From BPGX01 sp035405785 (GTDB taxonomy: Bacteria; Bacteroidota; Bacteroidia; B-17B0; Aurantibacillaceae): 64,000 nucleotides of DNA. The position numbers and the translations under genes are program-made. Under the pieces are notes generated by a model. It was not told the origin of the DNA, did no database searches, and saw only the letters and a list, made by a program, of their open reading frames with translations. This document shows positions 60,287-64,000 of the stretch, piece after piece. How positions within the stretch are numbered: position 1 is the first letter of the stretch; the number at the start of each line of letters is the position of its first letter. The stretch lies in assembly GCA_035405785.1 (NCBI GenBank), contig DAONJS010000004.1, positions 124,001 through 188,000 of the forward strand. The letters are read 5' to 3'.

Positions 60287-60652
60287 TTAAAAGTATTGTC
60301 GTATTTTATTTTTTACTTGTTCAATATCTGATAACTCTTCATTTTTTATTCTCAATAATTTTAATCCAAATTCACGAATGATTAAATCTCTCTGATAGTC
60401 ATAGTCCGCCTGATAATCATGAATTTTTCCATCTAATTCAATTACTAATGATTTTTCTGCCGAATAAAAATCTGCTACAAAGAAATAAAATCTTTTGTAA
60501 AATGAATAAATCAACGGTCGTTGTCTGTAAAATTTTACTCCGTCCAATTTTCTATTTCGCAGATGTTCCCATAAAATCTTTTCGCTTTCTGTCTGATTTC
60601 TCCTTAAATTTTTCACTATTTTGTTAATAAGCTGTTTTTGTGTCATAGGCAT
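60287..60652 (-). CDS. DUF559 endonuclease-like protein
   Basis: 121 residues, ATG at 60652. DUF559 belongs to the restriction-endonuclease-like/Vsr superfamily: RRNQTESEKILWEHLRNRKLDGVKFYRQRPL, then YFFVADFYSAEKSLVIELDGKIHDYQADYDYQRDLIIREFGLKLLRIKNEEL. The D..(x)n..E-L-D-G core, with Asp in VADF and Glu in VIELDG, matches the PD-(D/E)XK active site. Flanked on both sides by inverted CCTCACCCC repeats and by long direct repeats, suggesting that gene and repeats move or spread together. Cellular role unknown. Confidence 0.85.
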   Translation of the reverse strand: MPMTQKQLINKIVKNLRRNQTESEKILWEHLRNRKLDGVKFYRQRPLIYSFYKRFYFFVADFYSAEKSLVIELDGKIHDYQADYDYQRDLIIREFGLKLLRIKNEELSDIEQVKNKIRQYF

Positions 60653-61108
60653 GTTAGTTTATAAAACAGAGGTTAAAGACATAGTTTTAAGAGTTATTAA
60701 AAAAGTGAGTAAAATAAAAGTGTAAATATTCTTATCTTTATCTCAATAACTTTCCCATTCTTTTTCTTATCGAGAGAGATGTAAAAATAGAAAAACAATT
60801 TTGCGAGATTCCCCCTTCTCCTTGTGAGGAGAAGGGCAGGGGATGAGGTTATAATTCATTGAAATATTTTTGTGGGAAAGATAAAGGAAATTTTTTGAAT
60901 AATTGGAATTTTCAGTATTTGTTTATACTACATCAGATATCTATCTTCTGCATTAAAAACTAAAATAACTTGAGAATTGAAAATTGAGAATTGAATATTT
61001 TCTATAATATCTACAAAATAAGGCGTAATCACATCTTGAATATACTTTAATAACAAAAATCTTTATCAGTGTTTTATTTTTCCTTACTTTTATGCGGCAA
61101 AAAAATCA
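60653..61108. other. Intergenic region between DUF559 gene and hpt, no gene
   Basis: Contains the right CCTCACCCC-type copy (60811-60850) and the right 37-bp direct repeat (60877-60913). The remaining AT-rich DNA has only a weak promoter-like TACTTTTA about 20 nt before hpt. No coding frame is supported. Confidence 0.5.
60811..60850 (-). repeat. CCTCACCCC palindromic repeat, right copy (inverted)
   Basis: Contains CCTTCTCCTTGTGAGGAGAAGG and ends GGATGAGGTT, the reverse complement of the left copy with scattered changes. Confidence 0.7.
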
Positions 61109-61648
61109 ATGGATATTATTCAACTGCACGATAAAAAATTTCGCTTGTATATTTCTGAAAGTGAAATTCAGGAAATTGTAAAAAAAATTGCCCAAGAATT
61201 AGAAAAGGATTATCCAACTTTTAATAATCCACTTTTTCTCGTCATTCTTAATGGATCTTTTATGTTTGCTTCTGATTTAATGAAGTATTTTAAGTTTCCT
61301 TGTGAAATATCATTTGTTCGTTTTGCATCTTATCAAGATACTCAAAGTACAGGTATTGTTAAAGAACTAATTGGATTGAATGAAGATGTATCTAATCGCA
61401 CGGTTATTATACTTGAAGACATTGTAGATACTGGACATACTTTACAAAAGATTGTTGAAACTTTATCTAAACATAATAATTCTGATTACCGCATTGTATC
61501 TGCATTTTTCAAACCTGATTCTTACAAAATGTCCTATCCTATTCATTATATTGGTAAAAAAATTCCAAATGATTTTATTGTTGGTTATGGATTGGACTAC
61601 AATGGATTAGGAAGAAATTTACCCAATGTATATGTTCTTCATCAATAA
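61109..61648 (+). CDS. hpt: Hypoxanthine phosphoribosyltransferase
   Basis: 179 residues. Purine salvage: hypoxanthine/guanine + PRPP to IMP/GMP. Seen: LFLVILNGSFMFASDLMKYF, the flexible loop SFVRFASYQDTQSTG, PRPP motif VIILEDIVDTGHTLQKIVE, and purine-contacting KKIPNDFIVGYGLDYNGLGRNLPNVYVL. First gene of hpt-adk-obgE (gaps 17 and 21 nt). Confidence 0.95.
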   Translation: MDIIQLHDKKFRLYISESEIQEIVKKIAQELEKDYPTFNNPLFLVILNGSFMFASDLMKYFKFPCEISFVRFASYQDTQSTGIVKELIGLNEDVSNRTVIILEDIVDTGHTLQKIVETLSKHNNSDYRIVSAFFKPDSYKMSYPIHYIGKKIPNDFIVGYGLDYNGLGRNLPNVYVLHQ

Positions 61649-61665
61649 CTCAAAAAAATCAAACT

Positions 61666-62244
61666 ATGTTACACATTATTTTAATCGGACCTCCAGGATC
61701 AGGAAAAGGCACACAAGCCAAACAAATCAGTTCTAAATATCAATTGACACATATTTCTACAGGTGATTTATTACGCAATGAAGTAAAACAACAAACGCCT
61801 TTGGGAATACAAGCAAAGCAAATAATGGACAGAGGAGAACTTGTAAGTGATGAAATAGTTATTGGAATGATTAAAAATTTAATTGAAAACACAGATGACA
61901 CAAATGGATTTTTATACGACGGTTTTCCACGCACAGTAGCACAGGCAGAATCATTAAATAAATTATTGATGCAACGCGGTGATACGGTGAATAGTATAAT
62001 TTTTATGAGTGCTCCTGATAATGTATTTATCAATCGTTTGCAAAAACGAGCTGAAATTGAAGGCAGAAGTGATGATGCAGATATTAATGTTATCAAAAAA
62101 AGATTAGCGGAATATTATGAAAAAACATTTCCGGTAAAAGAATATTACGAAAAACATTTTACTAATGTTTTTCATACAATCAATGCCGCACAGGATGTAG
62201 ATGCGGTGTTTGCGGATATATGTAAAGTTCTTGATAAGATTTAA
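61666..62244 (+). CDS. adk: Adenylate kinase
   Basis: 192 residues, short form without the zinc/LID insertion. P-loop GPPGSGKGTQAKQI, ISTGDLLRNEV, LYDGFPRTVAQAESL, and the short LID region RAEIEGRSDDADINVIKKRL with the phosphate-contacting Arg residues. ATP + AMP to 2 ADP. In the hpt-adk-obgE unit typical of the phylum. Confidence 0.96.
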   Translation: MLHIILIGPPGSGKGTQAKQISSKYQLTHISTGDLLRNEVKQQTPLGIQAKQIMDRGELVSDEIVIGMIKNLIENTDDTNGFLYDGFPRTVAQAESLNKLLMQRGDTVNSIIFMSAPDNVFINRLQKRAEIEGRSDDADINVIKKRLAEYYEKTFPVKEYYEKHFTNVFHTINAAQDVDAVFADICKVLDKI

Positions 62245-62265
62245 TTTCAAAAATTAAAAAAGAGT

Positions 62266-63273
62266 GTGGAGACGAATTTTGTTGATTATGTAAAAATTTG
62301 CTGTAGAAGCGGCAAAGGTGGAGATGGTGCTGTGCATTTTCATAGAGATAAATTTACAACTAAAGGTGGGCCTGATGGCGGAGATGGCGGAAGAGGCGGA
62401 CATATTATTTTAAGAGGAAATAAACAACTCTGGACTTTGTTACATTTAAAGTATCGTAAGCATGTTATTGCAGAAGATGGCGAAAATGGTTCAAAAGCAA
62501 ATTGTACTGGAAAATCAGGTAAAGATGTTATATTAGAAGTGCCGCTTGGCACAATAGCAAGAGATGCAGAAACAGGTAAAATTGAATGTGAAATTACAGA
62601 AGATGGGCAAGAATGTATTTTAGTAAGAGGTGGAAAAGGAGGATTGGGCAATGCTCATTTTGCAACACCATCAAGACAAGCACCAAGATTTGCTCAGGAA
62701 GGCGAACCAGGCAAAACAGAGTGGAAGATATTAGAACTTAAAGTACTGGCAGATGTAGGTTTGGTAGGTTTTCCAAACGCAGGAAAATCAACGCTTTTAT
62801 CGGTATTGACTGCAGCCAAGCCCGAGATTGCTAATTATCCATTTACAACATTAGTGCCGCAATTAGGTATTGTGCAGTATCATGATTTCAAAAGTTTTAT
62901 TATGGCTGATTTGCCCGGATTGATAGAAGGGGCACATGAAGGAAGGGGCTTAGGTCATCGTTTTTTAAGGCATGTAGAAAGAAATTCTGTTTTGTTGTTT
63001 GTTATATCTGCTGAAAATGCGAACATTTTTGAAGAGTATAAAATACTATTGAAAGAATTAGAATTATACAATCCAGATTTGTTATCTAAAAAAAGAGTAT
63101 TGGCTATTAGTAAAGCAGATTTATTAGATGAAGAATTGATGAGTGAAATGTCAAAAGAACTTAATAAAAAATTAAAAGGTAAAAATAAACTGCCATATAT
63201 ATTTATTTCTGCACATACTGGGTACAATTTGAATGCCTTGAAGGATTTATTATGGAAGACATTGAATGAGTGA
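62266..63273 (+). CDS. obgE: GTPase ObgE/CgtA
   Basis: 335 residues with a GTG start at 62266; no in-frame ATG fits the conserved N-terminus NFVDYVKICCRSGKGGDGAVHF. Obg glycine-rich fold ~1-158 (KGGPDGGDGGRGGHIILRGN, VRGGKGGLGNAHFATPSRQAPRFAQEGEPG), then the G domain: GFPNAGKSTLLSVLTAAKPEIANYPFTT, DLPGLIEGAHEGRGLGHRFLRHVER, and SKAD for guanine. Essential 50S assembly and stress GTPase. It lacks a C-terminal OCT domain. Confidence 0.95.
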   Translation: METNFVDYVKICCRSGKGGDGAVHFHRDKFTTKGGPDGGDGGRGGHIILRGNKQLWTLLHLKYRKHVIAEDGENGSKANCTGKSGKDVILEVPLGTIARDAETGKIECEITEDGQECILVRGGKGGLGNAHFATPSRQAPRFAQEGEPGKTEWKILELKVLADVGLVGFPNAGKSTLLSVLTAAKPEIANYPFTTLVPQLGIVQYHDFKSFIMADLPGLIEGAHEGRGLGHRFLRHVERNSVLLFVISAENANIFEEYKILLKELELYNPDLLSKKRVLAISKADLLDEELMSEMSKELNKKLKGKNKLPYIFISAHTGYNLNALKDLLWKTLNE

Positions 63274-63289
63274 ATAAAAAGTGAAAAAT

Positions 63290-63403
63290 GTATAGTTTTT
63301 AGTTTTGAGTTTTTAGTGTTTAGTTTTTAATGTTTAGTTTTTAGTTATTTTTTATATTTCAAATTATTAACTCAAAACTAAAAATTCATAACTAAAAACT
63401 CTT
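63290..63403. repeat. TTTTTAG/CTAAAAA dispersed intergenic repeat, copy 3
   Basis: Several TTTTTAGTTTTGAG and TTTTTAGTGTTTAG words, then GTTTTTAGTTATTTT, TTTCAAATTA, and inverted words ACTCAAAACTAAAAATTC and ACTAAAAACTC. Same layout as copies 1 and 2. Follows obgE and precedes rmuC. Confidence 0.6.
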
Positions 63404-63430
63404 TTGTATAATTGCATAAAAAAAAATAAA

Positions 63431-64000
63431 ATGATGTTTGTTTTATATTTATTACTGATTATTGCTGTTGTTGGGGTAGTTGTGTTTTATATTCAGTATA
63501 AAAATGTAAGTGAAAAAGTTAATTTATTATCTAATGAAAATAATATCTTGAAAAATCAAAATGAAAAATTATTACAAGAAAATAAAAATTTAAGCAGCGA
63601 CTTGGCATCTGTAAAAGTATTATTAAATCAACTTGAAAATAATTTAAATGAGATTAAAACTCAAAAAGAAATATCTGAAAAAAACAATCATCAATTAGTT
63701 TCTGAAAATTCTACATACAAAGAAAGAATCAAAAACCTTGAAGAACAATTGCAGGAAAAATCAAAACTTAATAATGAAATAGTTGAAAATCTTAAAAAAG
63801 AATTTGAAATTATTTCATCTAATTTAAATCAAAAATACACGCAATTACTCTCTGAAAAAAATAAAGAAATACTAACTAATACAATTAGCCCCGTCAAAGA
63901 ATATCTCTCTCAATTAAAAGAAGTTGAACAAAAAATTCAAAGATATTATGATAATGAAAATAAAGAAAGGTCTTCTTTAAAAACGATTATTGATAATTTG
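63431..64000 (+). CDS. rmuC: DNA recombination protein RmuC, 3' end outside window
   Basis: 190 codons to the window edge, frame open throughout. N-terminal membrane anchor (MMFVLYLLLIIAVVGVVVFYIQ), then a long coiled coil, then the beginning of the RmuC domain: LLSEKNKEILTNTISPVKEYLSQLKEVEQKIQRYYDNENKERSSLKTIIDNL, matching the family pattern of L..ll.P.k..L..f...v and E.R.sL...I. The start is either of two adjacent ATGs (63431 or 63434). RmuC proteins limit DNA inversion at short repeats and carry a nuclease-like fold. A TATAATTG sequence upstream is a possible -7 element. Confidence 0.85.
   Translation, partial: MMFVLYLLLIIAVVGVVVFYIQYKNVSEKVNLLSNENNILKNQNEKLLQENKNLSSDLASVKVLLNQLENNLNEIKTQKEISEKNNHQLVSENSTYKERIKNLEEQLQEKSKLNNEIVENLKKEFEIISSNLNQKYTQLLSEKNKEILTNTISPVKEYLSQLKEVEQKIQRYYDNENKERSSLKTIIDNL

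Larger units (their letters stand above)
60053..60913. mobile_element. Repeat-bounded unit carrying a DUF559 nuclease gene
   Basis: Bounded by identical 37-bp direct repeats at 60053-60089 and 60877-60913 (both start AAAGATAAAGGAAATTTTTT and end GGAATTTTC). Inside are three copies of a CCTCACCCC / AGGAGAGGGG palindromic sequence: 60179-60215 in one orientation, 60245-60287 (degenerate) and 60811-60850 in the opposite one. They bracket the single gene at 60287-60652. No transposase is present. Interpreted as a small non-autonomous or nuclease-driven element. Confidence 0.55.

Overview
The window is a strongly AT-rich chromosomal segment of a Bacteroidota bacterium, partial at both ends. The assignment rests on promoters with the phylum's -7 element TAnnTTTG, starts without Shine-Dalgarno sequences (often an AAAACTATG-like context), and a gene repertoire typical of the phylum: OmpA-type and FKBP-type lipoproteins, ComB, an hpf-xerC pair, and a half-length aldehyde dehydrogenase relative. 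The order or family cannot be fixed from sequence reading alone.

Layout. Bases 1-19,250 are mostly housekeeping: an AsmA-like protein, rocD, mdh, two unknowns, gcvT-comB-yggU, a degenerate UbiA-like protein, a WYL regulator, an OmpA-type lipoprotein, purE, rpmH, kup, mrp, an MFS transporter, and a TPR-marC-DUF486 operon. Bases 48,108-64,000 are also mostly core: hpf-xerC, sucAB, tRNA-Gly(CCC), hbd, ldcA, a probable 7_1-knot repeat protein, two FKBP-like lipoproteins, CBS, LemA, hpt-adk-obgE, and the start of rmuC. Bases 60,053-60,913 carry a small repeat-bounded unit with a DUF559 nuclease gene.

The notable part is 19,360-47,813, which reads as an anaerobic aromatic-degradation locus. A minus-strand operon encodes a MocA-like nucleotidyltransferase, XdhC, an SDR, and a 4-hydroxybenzoyl-CoA reductase-type molybdoenzyme with fused FeS and Mo subunits and the diagnostic extra four-Cys insertion in the FAD subunit. 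Diverging from it, across a 40-bp near-perfect palindrome, is a plus-strand operon of about 19 kb. It encodes ATP-dependent class I benzoyl-CoA reductase (bcrCBAD), an acyl-CoA ligase, a lone 2-hydroxyacyl-CoA dehydratase-type subunit, an apparently new fusion of a ketopantoate-reductase-like domain with a BadF/BcrA-type ATPase, a thiolase, the lower pathway (had, oah, dch), a dehydrogenase-hydratase fusion, and 2-oxoglutarate:ferredoxin oxidoreductase (korAB). The parts fit together: 4-hydroxybenzoyl-CoA is dehydroxylated to benzoyl-CoA, the ring is reduced by BCR with electrons from KorAB, then hydrated (Dch), oxidised (Had), hydrolytically opened (Oah), and beta-oxidised.

Downstream is a redox/NO group: a hemerythrin-like protein, a Crp/Fnr regulator with an N-terminal Cys cluster, a DUF2889 protein, an NsrR-like Rrf2 regulator, a CopD-like membrane protein, and the FeS-repair protein Ric. 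With sucAB also present, this suggests a facultative, possibly denitrifying, organism. No ferredoxin gene and no clear aromatic-acid transporter are visible in the locus.
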